Shown: positions 8,124-17,502 of the stretch, one piece after another | Position numbering within the stretch: the first letter of the stretch is position 1 | Layout: every line of letters starts with the position of its first letter | DNA from: Kitasatospora cinereorecta | Lineage (GTDB): Bacteria; Actinomycetota; Actinomycetes; Streptomycetales; Streptomycetaceae | DNA length: 64,000 nt | Assembly (NCBI RefSeq): GCF_024172095.1 | Contig: NZ_JAMZDX010000009.1 | Location: forward strand, 1 to 64,000 | Reading direction: 5' to 3' | Program-made: the position numbers and the translations under genes | Notes under the pieces: model-generated | The model's database searches: none | The model's input: the letters and a program-made list of their open reading frames with translations, nothing else | What the model was told of the DNA's origin: nothing

Positions 8124-9125
8124 GTGAGCACCATCCAGGCAGATTCCGTCGCGCCGCACGGCGACACTCCGGCAGGCGGAGGGACCGGTCCGCAGGAACC
8201 GTACGTGGAGGTCCTGCCCGCACGGGACGTCCCGCTCGGCGGGCCGCGCGCGATGACGGTTCGGCGCACCCTGCCGCAGCGGACCCGGCCCTTGATCGGC
8301 GCCTGGTGTTTCGTCGACCACTACGGCCCGGACGACGTCGCCGAGACCGGCGGCATGGACGTCGCCCCGCACCCCCACACCGGACTGCAGACGGTCAGCT
8401 GGCTCTTCAGCGGCGAGATCGAGCACCGGGACAGCCTCGGGGTCCACGCCCTCGTCCGGCCCGGCGAGTTGAACATCATGACGGGCGGACACGGCATCAG
8501 CCACTCCGAGGTCTCCACCTCCGCGACCACCGTGCTGCACGGCGTCCAGCTCTGGGTGGCCCTGCCGGAGCAGCACCGCCACACCGCGCGCGACTTCCGG
8601 CACCATGTCCCGCAACCCGTACTGCTGGACGGCGGCGGCGAAGCACGGGTCTTCCTCGGCAGCCTCGCCGGCGACACCTCGCCCGTCCCCACCTTCACCC
8701 CCCTCCTCGGCGCCGAACTCACCCTTCGGCCGCACGCGACCACGACGCTCACCGTCGACCCCGCCTTCGAGCACGGCCTGCTCGTCGACCGCGGCGACAT
8801 CCGGATGGCGGGGACGCCGCTCCGCTCCGCCGACCTCGGCTACCTCGCCCCCGGCGCCGCCAGCCTGACCCTCACCAATACCACCGACGCCCCGGCCCGG
8901 ATGGTCCTGCTCGGCGGCCCGCCCTTCGAGGAGCGGATCGTCATGTGGTGGAACTTCATCGGCCGGACCCACCAGGACATCGTCGAAGCCCGTGAGGAGT
9001 GGCAGCGCAACTCCGACCGCTTCGGCACCGTCCCGGGCTACCCCGGCAACCGCCTTCCCGCCCCCACCCTCCCCGGCACCGCCCTCAAGCCGCGCGGAAA
9101 CCCTCGACCGCACGGCACCGGCTGA
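8124..9125 (+). CDS. Pirin family cupin protein
   Basis: 333 residues. The N-terminal cupin carries the pirin metal site (HPHTGLQTVSWLFSGE, then GHGISHSE), and the C-terminal cupin ends with GGPPFEERIVMWWNF, diagnostic for pirins. Pirins are Fe(II) proteins acting as quercetinases or redox-sensitive co-regulators. GTG 8124 starts just before the conserved N-terminus; the frame is open to a TTG at 8085, inside the candidate operator side of the intergenic region, so the start is not certain. Confidence 0.88.
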   Translation: MSTIQADSVAPHGDTPAGGGTGPQEPYVEVLPARDVPLGGPRAMTVRRTLPQRTRPLIGAWCFVDHYGPDDVAETGGMDVAPHPHTGLQTVSWLFSGEIEHRDSLGVHALVRPGELNIMTGGHGISHSEVSTSATTVLHGVQLWVALPEQHRHTARDFRHHVPQPVLLDGGGEARVFLGSLAGDTSPVPTFTPLLGAELTLRPHATTTLTVDPAFEHGLLVDRGDIRMAGTPLRSADLGYLAPGAASLTLTNTTDAPARMVLLGGPPFEERIVMWWNFIGRTHQDIVEAREEWQRNSDRFGTVPGYPGNRLPAPTLPGTALKPRGNPRPHGTG

Positions 9126-9154
9126 CAGCTCTCGACGCCGACCGAGGTCGACGG

Positions 9155-9188
9155 GCCGGCCAGTCGGCCAGTCGGTCAGTCGGCCGGT
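9155..9188. repeat. Octanucleotide tandem repeat
   Basis: Four head-to-tail copies of an 8-bp unit (CGGCCAGT, CGGCCAGT, CGGTCAGT, CGGCCGGT) between the convergent pirin and cupin genes. Confidence 0.65.
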
Positions 9189-9212
9189 CGGGTGCCGGCG
9201 CCGGGCCGGCTG

Positions 9213-9518
9213 TCACGCTCCGGGTTCCTCGACGATCACCAGGGTGCCGTGGCTACCGGGCCGGACGGCGTGTGGTGCGCCGGCCGGCACCCGGTACATC
9301 TCGCCTGCCTGCACGGTGACTTCGGCGCCCGCTATCCGGAGCTCCAGCCGTCCGTCGAGCACCAGCAGAAGCTCGTCGGCCCCGTGGGACTCCTCCGGGA
9401 CCGGGCTGTCGTCCATGCGGAGGACTTTCACACTGGCCGTTCCCACCCGCCCCAGGGTGCGGGAGTTCCACGCGTCGGGCAGGGCGGCCGCTGTCTTTGC
9501 GACGTCGATCGAAGTCAT
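9213..9518 (-). CDS. Small cupin-domain protein
   Basis: 101 residues forming a single cupin barrel: ESHGADELLLVLDGRLEL is motif 1 with His and Glu ligands, and AGEMYRVPAGAPHAVRP is motif 2 with the later His. A perfect AGGAGG lies 5-6 bp before ATG 9518, so strong translation is expected. Single-cupin proteins of this size are sensors, isomerases or oxygenases; the substrate is unknown. Confidence 0.8.
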   Translation of the reverse strand: MTSIDVAKTAAALPDAWNSRTLGRVGTASVKVLRMDDSPVPEESHGADELLLVLDGRLELRIAGAEVTVQAGEMYRVPAGAPHAVRPGSHGTLVIVEEPGA

Positions 9519-9690
9519 GACACACCTCCTGGCGGAACGCCGCGCGCCAAGGCACGAGCAGCCCGCCGTTCTCGTTCGGGGAATACCGCGAAGCTATCCG
9601 AGCCGGGACGGTCGTTGGTCGACCGTTTGGCAAAACCTCGCCCCGGTGCGCAACACGGGGGAAAGCGGCGGGTATGCGACCATTCGCGCC

Positions 9691-10950
9691 ATGTCCAGCA
9701 GATATCCACCGGTTCAGGGCCCCGACGGCCCGGCCGACCCGCGGCGCCGCCTCCTGCTCGAACTCGGGGCGGGCCTGTTGAGCGGCGGCCTGCCCGTCCA
9801 CGACGTGGAAGAGGAGTTGCGCCGGCTCGGACGGGCGCTGGCGGCGCCCGATGCGCGGATCGCCGCGCTGACCACCGGCCTGTTCGTCGCGCTGGACGCA
9901 GACGACGCGACGGTCTTCGAGCCCGTCGGCCCGGCGTTGCGGTTCGAGCAGACGGCCGACATCCTCGACCTGGTGCACCGGCTGCGCGCGGGTGGACTCG
10001 ACGGGCACCGGGCGCTGCGCGACCTGGACTCGATCCGCCGGGCGCCGGCCCGGTGGCCCGCCTGGGTCGCGGACCTCGGGATGCTGCCGGTCGGGGTGGG
10101 GCTGTGTCTCTACCTGCAACCCGTGCTTGCGAACGTCGTCGCCGCCGCGATCGGCTCGCTGATCGTGATGGGCCTGACCATGACGGCGCGCCGGCTGCCG
10201 CTGCTGCGGCCGCTGCTGCCGGTCACCGCCGGGTTCCTCGTCTCCGTCGTGGTGCTGGGGGCCGCCCGGGCCTCGCTGCTGGACGGGCCGCTGCGCACCA
10301 TCGTCGCCACTCTGGCCATTCTGCTGCCCGGTGGCCTTCTGGTGACCGGACTGTCGGAGATCGCCGCGGGTGCGGCCAGCGCCGGGACGGCCAGACTGGT
10401 GTCCGGCTCCGTCCAGCTGGCGCTCTTCCTCACCGGTGTGGTCGCTGCCGTCACCGCCACCGGATCTCCCCCCTCCGTACTGGCCAACACTGAGGTGGCA
10501 AAGCCGGGTTGGTGGGTCATCTGTCTGGGGCTGGCACTCGCCGTGGCCGGGGTCGTCATCAACGTCAACACCCCGCCGCCCGCCATCCCGTGGATCGTTG
10601 CGGTGATCACGGTGACGGCCGCCGTCCAGGTCACGGTCGCCGCGGCGAACGGCCCGGCGGTCGGCGGCCTGGCCGGCGCGGTCACCGCCGCCACCGCCGC
10701 CACCGTTGCGCACTGGGTGCGGCGCGGCTCGTCCTGGCAGGTGCTCTACCTCCCCGCGTTCTGGATCGTGGTGCCCGGCTCCTTCGGCCTCCTCAACACC
10801 GCCCAGATCGAGGTCGGGAACGGGGCGCAGGCCGTCCTCACCGCGGTGTCGGCCCTGTTCGGAGTCTCCGTCGGCACCCTGATCGGCTCGGTGATCAGCC
10901 GCATCCCGCGACCCGCGCTCCGGCCGCGCCGAGCCGGGGCACCCGAATAG
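9691..10950 (+). CDS. ThrE-type threonine/serine exporter family membrane protein
   Basis: 419 residues. The cytoplasmic N-terminal part (LLLELGAGLLSGGLPVHDVEEELRRLGRAL) is typical of the ThrE/YjjP domain. About ten hydrophobic segments follow, in the two-domain order of fused ThrE exporters. The family exports threonine and serine. ATG 9691 was taken as the start because the conserved domain begins about 20 residues later; upstream sequence in the same frame lies over the cupin gene. Confidence 0.82.
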   Translation: MSSRYPPVQGPDGPADPRRRLLLELGAGLLSGGLPVHDVEEELRRLGRALAAPDARIAALTTGLFVALDADDATVFEPVGPALRFEQTADILDLVHRLRAGGLDGHRALRDLDSIRRAPARWPAWVADLGMLPVGVGLCLYLQPVLANVVAAAIGSLIVMGLTMTARRLPLLRPLLPVTAGFLVSVVVLGAARASLLDGPLRTIVATLAILLPGGLLVTGLSEIAAGAASAGTARLVSGSVQLALFLTGVVAAVTATGSPPSVLANTEVAKPGWWVICLGLALAVAGVVINVNTPPPAIPWIVAVITVTAAVQVTVAAANGPAVGGLAGAVTAATAATVAHWVRRGSSWQVLYLPAFWIVVPGSFGLLNTAQIEVGNGAQAVLTAVSALFGVSVGTLIGSVISRIPRPALRPRRAGAPE

Positions 10951-11096
10951 CGACGGACCGGCACCGCGCCGACCGGACGACCTGCGGGCCGCCTGCCGTG
11001 GCCTGCGCCGCGCCGACACGCTCCGGACGGCCGACCCGCTGCTCATCCCGGGTGACCGCTGAGGTCGACTGCGAGCCTTCGTAGGAATGTTGACGC

Positions 11097-12359
11097 TCAG
11101 GCCAGGTCTCGCATGCGGCGGATCGGGCTGGCCAGGAGGATCGCGGGGCTCGCCACCGAGGCCAGGGCGAGCAGGAGGAGAGCTGTGCGGGGGCCGAACG
11201 CCGCGGCGGCGGCGCCCGCGGCGAGGGCGCCGACCGGGATGGTGCTCCAGGACACGAAGCGCGCGGTGGCCATCACCCGGGACAGCAGCTCCGGCGGGGT
11301 CCGGGTCTGGCGATGGGTGCGGGTGACGATGGCGGTGACCACGACGCCGCCGTAGAAGCCGGCGCTGCCGAGGGCGAAGACCAGCATCGCCCAGCCGGAC
11401 CCGGCCAGGGGCAGGAGGAGGGCGAAGGCGCTGGCGACGACCGCCGACCAGCACAACGCGCGCCCGCTCCCGATCCGGGCCACCAGGCGCGGGGTGAGGG
11501 AGGCGCCGATGACGCTGCCGATGCCGCCGGTGGCCATCAGGGCGCCGACCACCGTGGCCGGAGCGTCGAGGGCGCGGACCAGGAAGACCGGGGTGAGCGG
11601 CATCAACCCGCCATAGACGATGTTCACGGCGGTGGCGCCGGCCACGCACGGCCTGATCACCGGATGCCGGGCGACGAACCGCCAGCCCTCGCCGACCTGC
11701 CCGAGGAGGCCAGGGCGTTGGGCGGCCGGCGACGGTTCGGCCTGCTCGGCGCGGGGCAGGCTGCGCAGCAGTGCGGCCGAGACGAGGTAGCTGACCGCGT
11801 CCAACAGCATCGCGGCCGATCCGCCCGCGAGTTGCACCAGCACGCCGCCCAACGACGGCCCCGCCAGCTCGGTCCCGGCGATGCTGCCGGAGATCAGGCT
11901 GTTGCGGGAGGTGAGCTGAGCCTTGGCGACGATCGAGGGCAGGAAGGTCGAGTTGCCCACGTCGAAGAGGACGTTCGCGAAGCCGACCAGCAGCGCCACG
12001 ACGATCAGCTGCGCAAGCCCGAGCATCCCGAGGGCCGCCGCCAGCGGCACCGAGGCGACCGCGGCGCCGCGGACCAGGTCCGTCGTGACCTGGATGCCGC
12101 GCAGCGGCAGCCGCTGGACCAGGACGCCGGCGGGCAGTCCGAGCAGCAGCCAGGCGACATAGGCGGCGGCGGTGATCAGACCGACCTGGATCGCCGACGC
12201 GTGCAGGGTGACCACGGCGACCAGCGGCAGCGCCACGGCCGTCACCTGGTCGCCGAGGCGGCTGACCGTCGAGGCGGTCCAGTAGCGCCAGAACACCCCT
12301 GCGCGGCTGCCTCGTACCGCCGCCTCCGCCTCCGCCGCTTCCGCGGTCCGTGTCGACAC
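11097..12359 (-). CDS. MFS efflux transporter, second gene of a MerR-led operon
   Basis: 420 residues with about twelve hydrophobic segments. FWRYWTASTVSRLGDQVTAVALPL and VSYLVSAALLRSL are typical of the MFS subgroup that exports macrolides and other drugs. GTG 12359 has an AGAGG ribosome site 5-6 bp upstream. The gene lies 95 bp downstream of, and on the same strand as, the MerR-methyltransferase gene, the layout of MerR-regulated drug-efflux operons. The substrate is unknown. Confidence 0.85.
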   Translation of the reverse strand: MSTRTAEAAEAEAAVRGSRAGVFWRYWTASTVSRLGDQVTAVALPLVAVVTLHASAIQVGLITAAAYVAWLLLGLPAGVLVQRLPLRGIQVTTDLVRGAAVASVPLAAALGMLGLAQLIVVALLVGFANVLFDVGNSTFLPSIVAKAQLTSRNSLISGSIAGTELAGPSLGGVLVQLAGGSAAMLLDAVSYLVSAALLRSLPRAEQAEPSPAAQRPGLLGQVGEGWRFVARHPVIRPCVAGATAVNIVYGGLMPLTPVFLVRALDAPATVVGALMATGGIGSVIGASLTPRLVARIGSGRALCWSAVVASAFALLLPLAGSGWAMLVFALGSAGFYGGVVVTAIVTRTHRQTRTPPELLSRVMATARFVSWSTIPVGALAAGAAAAAFGPRTALLLLALASVASPAILLASPIRRMRDLA

Positions 12360-12454
12360 ATCCACCTCTCTACAAGTCAATGACGTGGGGAACGTGTGTA
12401 CGTGGCAGCCGTCCGCACGCCGAAGCGGCTCGCTGCGTTCTCGTGCACGATGGT

Positions 12455-13570
12455 TCAGGCCACGAGAAGGCGCAGGCCGAGCTCCGCCGCGTCGAGGACG
12501 ACGAGGTCGCGGTTGCGCTCGGCCCAGCGGCCGGAGGAGAGGTCGTCGCGGAGCATGTTCACCGCTCGCTGCTCGGCCTGCGGTCCGACCCTGGTCCAGA
12601 CGGACACCGCGCGGCGCACGTGATCGTCCAGGTACGCCTCGGGGCGGCGCCAGTGGGCCTCGAAGAAGCCGTCGGCGCAGTCCCACGGGATGAGCACCGG
12701 CTCCGCACGGCCCCCGATCGCCTGGGCCATGTCGGCCAGCGAAGGCCACCCGACGAGAAGGTGGGCGAATTCCGGCAGGTAGTCACGGGTGAGCCAGAAC
12801 CGCTGGAGCCAGCCGGTCGTACTGGCGTCGTACGTGAACACCACCACGCGCCGGGCCACCCGCTTGAGCTCGCGCAGCCCGGCGATCGGGTCCGGCCAGT
12901 GGTGAACGGTGCTGACCGCCATCGCGGCGTCGAAGGACTGGTCCGCGAACGGCAGGCGCTCCGCACTGGCGGCCACGCACGGCGCCGCGCCCGCAGGACG
13001 CTGTGCCCGCATGACGGCCGACGGTTCCACCGCCGTGACCTCGCGGTTCGGGGGTTCGTAGGAGCCGGTGCCGGCCCCGACGTTCAAGACTGTCCGGGCG
13101 TCCCCGAGCGCCTCCCAGATCCTCGCGGCGATCCGCGGCTCGGTGCGCCGCGTCACCGGGTAGGCGGACCCGATGGCTTCGTACAGCTGTGCGCCGAACA
13201 CTTTGAGCTGCTCCTCCGGTGTCGGCCTGATCCCCATGGCCCGTGCCGACAGTTCGCGGTCGATGGCCGTCACCGTCGCGGCGGCGTGGTCGCGCCGATC
13301 CACCAGCAGACCGCGCAGCCGGTGCAGGTGCGCGACGGCGTCGGTGTTCGGGTCGTCGACCAGATCCGCGACCTCGCGCAGGCCGAAGCCCAGCCGCCGG
13401 TAGCCGAGCACCTCCCGCAACCGCTCGACGTCGTCGGGCGAGTAGGCCCGGTACCCGGACGCGGTCCGCGCCGACGGGTGCACGAGGCCGATTTCGTCGT
13501 AGTGATGCAGCGTGCGGACGCTCACGCCCGCCAGCTCGGCCACGCGTCCCACGGTCAGGTGCTCTTCCAC
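12455..13570 (-). CDS. MerR-family regulator fused to a SAM-dependent methyltransferase domain
   Basis: 371 residues. Residues 5-75 are a MerR winged helix (TVGRVAELAGVSVRTLHHYDEIGL, ASGYRAYSPDDVERL), 80-112 the dimerisation helix. Residues about 125-250 are a class I methyltransferase: SAM motif I VLNVGAGTGSYEP at 161-173, ERLPFADQSFDAAMAVSTVHHWPDP as motifs II-III. The domain takes the place of the usual MerR ligand-binding domain. It may sense SAM or a substrate, or modify a drug directly. GTG 13570 lies about 8 bp from the -10 box of a MerR-type promoter, so the mRNA is probably leaderless. The gene is followed by an MFS pump. Confidence 0.85.
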   Translation of the reverse strand: MEEHLTVGRVAELAGVSVRTLHHYDEIGLVHPSARTASGYRAYSPDDVERLREVLGYRRLGFGLREVADLVDDPNTDAVAHLHRLRGLLVDRRDHAAATVTAIDRELSARAMGIRPTPEEQLKVFGAQLYEAIGSAYPVTRRTEPRIAARIWEALGDARTVLNVGAGTGSYEPPNREVTAVEPSAVMRAQRPAGAAPCVAASAERLPFADQSFDAAMAVSTVHHWPDPIAGLRELKRVARRVVVFTYDASTTGWLQRFWLTRDYLPEFAHLLVGWPSLADMAQAIGGRAEPVLIPWDCADGFFEAHWRRPEAYLDDHVRRAVSVWTRVGPQAEQRAVNMLRDDLSSGRWAERNRDLVVLDAAELGLRLLVA

Positions 13571-13577
13571 GCCACCG

Positions 13578-13608
13578 ACAATGCAGCATCACGCCGCGTG
13601 AGGGTCAA
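13578..13608 (-). promoter_or_regulatory. MerR-type promoter with 19-bp spacer and operator dyad
   Basis: Read on the minus strand: -35 TTGACC (13608-13603), a 19-bp spacer, and -10 CATTGT (13583-13578). The over-long 19-bp spacer is diagnostic for promoters untwisted by MerR activators. A perfect dyad TCACGC-C-GCGTGA (13589-13601) sits inside it. The promoter should be autoregulated by the MerR-methyltransferase gene starting at 13570. Confidence 0.8.
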
Positions 13609-13682
13609 ACAGATCCCGTCGTGGTCCACTGCCGCCTGGCGGTCAGGCACGGGGCCGGCACCGGGCGGTCGGTGGCGGCCGT

Positions 13683-13717
13683 CGGAGTGACACTCCGTCG
13701 AGTCGTGACGGAGTGTC
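13683..13717. promoter_or_regulatory. Inverted repeat cluster upstream of the metalloprotease gene
   Basis: A perfect 11-bp inverted repeat, GACACTCCGTC (13689-13699) and GACGGAGTGTC (13707-13717), is separated by 7 bp. A further CGGAGTG half-site at 13683-13689 makes three copies of the same motif within 35 bp, ending 27 bp before the start. This looks like an operator array rather than a terminator because it precedes the gene. Confidence 0.55.
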
Positions 13718-13744
13718 GTCAACCGCGCGCCTAGCGTGACCGGC

Positions 13745-15679
13745 ATGACAGCAGATCGTTCTCTCGGCGCCCCGGGCGGGCCGGGCCTCGCCGGGGCGCC
13801 CCGGCGAGGCGGGCTCGCGGCGCTCTTCGTCCTGGTCCTGGCCCTGTTCACCATCGCCGCGGCGATCACTCCGGCCGCAGCCGCCCGCCGAGTGGGCGGT
13901 ACCGTGTCGGTGCAGTTCGAGAACAAGAGCGATCGCGACCTGACCGGCTTCGCCATCAACGTGCCCGAGGGGTGTGTGATCCCCTTCGCACCCGCGACGA
14001 TCCAGGCCGGCACCACCGCCACCTGGACGGTGGGGCCGTGCAGCTCCACGTACGGCACGAAGGGGACGCTCGACTACACCGTCCAGGGAGAGAACGGCGC
14101 GACCACCCGGATCGGCTGGGACGTGCCCTTCACCGGGGCCAACGCCTACACCGAGTCCGCGCCCACCGGGTACGTGATCAGCCACACCGGCGGCACCGAC
14201 CAGAACACCCCCGTCCGCTGGACCTTCGACTGCAACTCCAAGACCTGTGACGGCATCCCCGACGCCTGGAAGCTCAACGGCGTCACCCTCGACCCGGGCG
14301 ACGGCAGCCCCGCCAAGTTCATCGACCTCAAGGCGATGGGCGCCGACGTCAACCGGCCGGACGTCTTCGTCCAGCTCGACTGGATGGCCAACACCGCCCA
14401 CAGCCACGCGATCGACCCCGCCGCGATCAAGAAGGTCGTGGACGCCTTCAAGAACGCTCCGTACAACAAGCGCGGGCAGACCGGCACCGGCATCAACCTG
14501 CACATCGACGCCGGGCCCAACAGCATCATGGACTTCGCCACCAACACCACCTGGGGAACCCTCAGTCGGGCCAAGCAGCTCACCGAGACGACCAACCTCG
14601 GCACCAAGGTCAACGGCCTCTACCAGTGGGACGCCTTCACCGCGCTGAAGAACGCCACCGGCGGCTTCCGCAGCACCGCGCGAGGGCCGATCTTCCACTA
14701 CGCGATCTCCGCGCACAACCTGGAGAGCGGCTCCCGCTCCAGCGGGATCTCCGCCGGCACGCCCGGCAGCGACCTCATCGTCAGCCTGGGCAGCTTCACC
14801 AACAGCGTCGGCACCGTCGACGAGCAGGCCGGCACCCTGATGCACGAGCTCGGCCACAACCTCGGCCTGCGGCACAGCGGCAACACCGACGTCCCGAACC
14901 ACGAGCCGCAGTACTTCAGCGTGATGAACTACAGCTACCAGTTCGGCCTGACCGTGGGGACGACCAAGGGCCTCCTCGACTACTCGCGGCAGAACCTGTC
15001 GCTCAACGAGACCGCCCTGGACGAGCGGGTCTACCCGCCGACCACCCCGCTCTACGACGTCAGCCACTTCTGCCCCGGCGTCGACGGGACGGTCGGCAAG
15101 TTCGTCACCGTCCAGTCGAACAAGGCCGCCGTGGACTGGAACTGTGACGGCCGGATCTCCGACACCACGGTCGGCGTCGACATCAACGGCGACGGCTTCC
15201 AGACCTCGCTCGCCGGGCACGACGACTGGAACGCCCTCGTGCTGCGCGGCGGCGCGGTCGGTCACTCCGGCGGCGAGGCGGCCGGCGTCCCGGCGCCCAC
15301 CCTCGAGAACGAGGCGACCCCGGAGGACGAGGCGATGGACCTCCCGGTGGACGTCACCCCGCCGGTCACCACCGCCCGGACGAGCGTCCACTCGCACCGG
15401 GACAGCGGCGGCCACCAGGGCGAGGGCGGCCACCAGGGCGAGGTGCGGGTCGTCCTTACCGCCACCGACGACCTCTCCGGCGTCGCCATGACCGAGTACA
15501 ACCTCGACGGCACGGGCTGGCAGACCTACACCGGCCCGATCCCGGTGACCGGCGAGGGCAAGCACCGGCTGCTCTACCGTTCCGTCGACCACGCGCAGAA
15601 CCAGGAGGCGGACAAGCTCCTCGTCCTGCGGTTCGACCGGAACTCCGAGTGGCACCAGGAGCCGCCCGCCGAGCACTGA
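13745..15679 (+). CDS. Secreted zinc metalloprotease (metzincin-like)
   Basis: 644 residues. A signal peptide spans about 21-47 (LAALFVLVLALFTIAAA, cleavage after a run of Ala). The zinc site is HELGHNLGLRH at 367-377 (HExxHxxGxxH) with a downstream VMNY Met-turn at M394, the metzincin signature. Before it, CNSKTCDGIPDAWKLNG resembles a calcium-binding DG loop. The C-terminus (from about 540) is an Ig-like fold (VVLTATDDLSGVAMTEYNLDGTGW) often found on secreted hydrolases, preceded by a His/Gly-rich GGHQGE repeat. An extracellular protease is expected. GTG 13736 is an alternative start; ATG 13745 lies 8 bp from a TAGCGT -10-like box, suggesting a leaderless mRNA. Confidence 0.85.
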   Translation: MTADRSLGAPGGPGLAGAPRRGGLAALFVLVLALFTIAAAITPAAAARRVGGTVSVQFENKSDRDLTGFAINVPEGCVIPFAPATIQAGTTATWTVGPCSSTYGTKGTLDYTVQGENGATTRIGWDVPFTGANAYTESAPTGYVISHTGGTDQNTPVRWTFDCNSKTCDGIPDAWKLNGVTLDPGDGSPAKFIDLKAMGADVNRPDVFVQLDWMANTAHSHAIDPAAIKKVVDAFKNAPYNKRGQTGTGINLHIDAGPNSIMDFATNTTWGTLSRAKQLTETTNLGTKVNGLYQWDAFTALKNATGGFRSTARGPIFHYAISAHNLESGSRSSGISAGTPGSDLIVSLGSFTNSVGTVDEQAGTLMHELGHNLGLRHSGNTDVPNHEPQYFSVMNYSYQFGLTVGTTKGLLDYSRQNLSLNETALDERVYPPTTPLYDVSHFCPGVDGTVGKFVTVQSNKAAVDWNCDGRISDTTVGVDINGDGFQTSLAGHDDWNALVLRGGAVGHSGGEAAGVPAPTLENEATPEDEAMDLPVDVTPPVTTARTSVHSHRDSGGHQGEGGHQGEVRVVLTATDDLSGVAMTEYNLDGTGWQTYTGPIPVTGEGKHRLLYRSVDHAQNQEADKLLVLRFDRNSEWHQEPPAEH

Positions 15680-15693
15680 GCCCACGCACCCAC

Positions 15694-15729
15694 GACGCCC
15701 CGGGACGAGACCCCTCGACCCGGGGCGTC
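15694..15729 (+). terminator. Terminator of the metalloprotease gene
   Basis: Perfect 11-bp arms GACGCCCCGGG (15694-15704) and CCCGGGGCGTC (15719-15729) with a 14-nt loop, 15 bp after the stop codon. No U-tract, as is common in actinobacteria. Confidence 0.75.
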
Positions 15730-15746
15730 GGCGCGCCCGGGACGGG

Positions 15747-15824
15747 TTGGTCGACCGACCGGGTACCCGCCGGACGGGAGGCAGCAGCGCGGCACTGGAA
15801 CGCCCATCTGCGTACCTGCTAACG
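15747..15824 (+). pseudogene. Left half of a reading frame split by the ISL3-type element
   Basis: The frame ending ...AALERPSAYLLT stops being meaningful at the left end of the transposable element at 15825. If the element and one target copy are removed, it joins in frame at 18179 to SPAVGPVRSFALRRQADRLR and runs to a stop at 18412. The true 5' end is not identified. The function is unknown; the right half is helix-rich. Confidence 0.5.
15817..15824. repeat. Left target-site duplication of the ISL3-type element
   Basis: TGCTAACG directly precedes the left inverted repeat; TGCGAACG directly follows the right one (18171-18178). Seven of eight bases match, and 8 bp is the usual ISL3-family duplication length. 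Confidence 0.7.
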
Positions 15825-15849
15825 GGCTCTGTCACTGATCTTGTGACGC
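15825..15849 (+). repeat. Left terminal inverted repeat
   Basis: 25 bp beginning GGCTCTGTCACTGATC; matches the complement of 18146-18170 at 24 of 25 positions. Confidence 0.85.
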
Positions 15850-15879
15850 GACGCTTCGTCGCTCGTTTCGGATGGGTGT

Positions 15880-17476
15880 GCGGTTCAGGGGGTTTGCGGG
15901 AGGTTCTGCCACATCTGGCGGACGTGGCAGTCGATTCGGTGCACCGGGATGCGGGCGTGGTCGTACTGCGGACCCGTTCCTGTACGCGGTCAGCGCGGTG
16001 TCCGGGGTGTGGGAGGCTCTCGGGCCGAATACACGGCCGGTACGTGCGGCGGCTCGGGGACGCGCCGTTGGGCGGGCTACCAGTGGTGATCGTCGTGCTG
16101 ATGCGACGGTTCAAGTGCCTGACGGCCGAGTGCCCGGCGCGGTCACCTTCGCCGAGCAGACTCCAGGACTGACCCGGCCGCACGCCCGGCATACGCCCGT
16201 CCTGCGAGACCTCCTCGGCCGCGTCGCCCGGGCGCCGGCCGGACGGCCCGATACACGGCTCGCCCGAAGGCTGAGCATGACCGCAGCGAAGGACACCCTG
16301 CTGAGGTTGCTGCGGACCACCGCTGACCGAACCGGGGCCCGTCCGGGTCCTGGGGATCGACGACTTCGCCCTGCTCAAGGGCCATACCTACGCCACGCTG
16401 TCTGTCGACCTGGAGGCCCGCCGGCCCATCGACGTACTGCCCGGCCGCGAGGCCGCACCGGTGGCCCGCTGGCTGGCCGACCACCCCGAGGTCCAGATCA
16501 TCTGCCGGGATCGCGCCTCCGCCTACGCGGAAGCCGCCAGGACAGCCGCCCCTCAGACCGTCCAGTTCGCCGACGCCTGGCACCTGTGGAACAACCTCGC
16601 CAAGGCCATGGAGAAGGCCGTCACCAGCCACTACGGATGCCTCCGCACAGCCCACCAGGCCACGCACCAGCCCGGAGAACCGCAGCACCGGCGGAACCGG
16701 ACGGCATGCTCGACGACCGCGGCCGGCCCCGCCGAATCGTCGCCACCATCCGCGAACGCCACCGCGCTGTCCGGGAACTCCTTGCCCAGGGCCGGTCCCT
16801 TCGCAGGATCAGCCGTGACCTGGACCTCGACTACTACGCCGTCCGCCGATACGCCCGCACTGCCGACGTCGACGAGCCGCTGGTGAAGGTCACCCAGCGC
16901 CGGACCCTGCTGGACGACTACAAGCCCTACATCTACCAGCGCTTCACCCAGGGATGCCGCAACGCCGGCCAACTCCATCGGGAGGTACGCGACCAGGGCT
17001 TCCCAGGAGACCAGAGCGTGGTCAACTCCTACGTCCGTCTACTGAAGCAGGGCACCGTCACAGCACCACCGCCCCCGGCACTGCCGAAACCCAGGAGAGC
17101 CCTGCGCTGGATCATGAACCGCCCCGAGCGCCTTCGCCCCGACGAGGCCGTGGGCCTGAAGGAGATCCGGGCGGCCTGCCCCGAACTCGACGCCGCAGTC
17201 GAGCACGTCCGAGCCTTCGGCGCGCTCATGCACGAGCACCGCGGCGAAGACATCGAAGGATGGATCGAGCAGGTCAGACAGCACGATCTGCCCGCCCTGC
17301 GGCAGTTCGCCGACGGACTCCTCCACGACCGGGACGCGGTCGTCGCCGGCCTGTCCAGCCCCTGGAGTTCCGGCCAGGTCGAAGGTCAGGTGACCAGGGT
17401 CAAGCTTCTCAAACGCGCCGGCTATGGCCGGGCCAAGCTCGACCTCCTCCGCACCCGCATCCTCCTGGAGAACTGA
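15880..17476 (+). pseudogene. ISL3-family transposase, inactivated by frameshifts
   Basis: The protein can be followed through three frame changes. The first part holds the N-terminal zinc finger (RCPGCGRLSG ... CLTAECPA). The frame then changes near 16137 (VTFAEQTPGLT), again near 16330 into VLGIDDFALLKGHTYATLSVDL, the first catalytic Asp region of the DDE domain, and near 16690 back into RERHRAVRELLAQG. The rest is intact, with PWSSGQVEGQVTRVKLLKRAGYGRAKLDLLR, the conserved ISL3 C-terminus containing the catalytic Glu, ending at 17476. With three shifts it cannot make active transposase, so the copy is immobile unless helped in trans. Confidence 0.85.
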
Positions 17477-17502
17477 CCGGCCGTCCGTTGCCGGCGGGCG
17501 GG

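Noticed and set aside
9253..11649. 798-residue minus-strand frame
   Set aside because: Antisense to the ThrE-type exporter gene and composed of Arg/Pro/Gly; no ribosome site.
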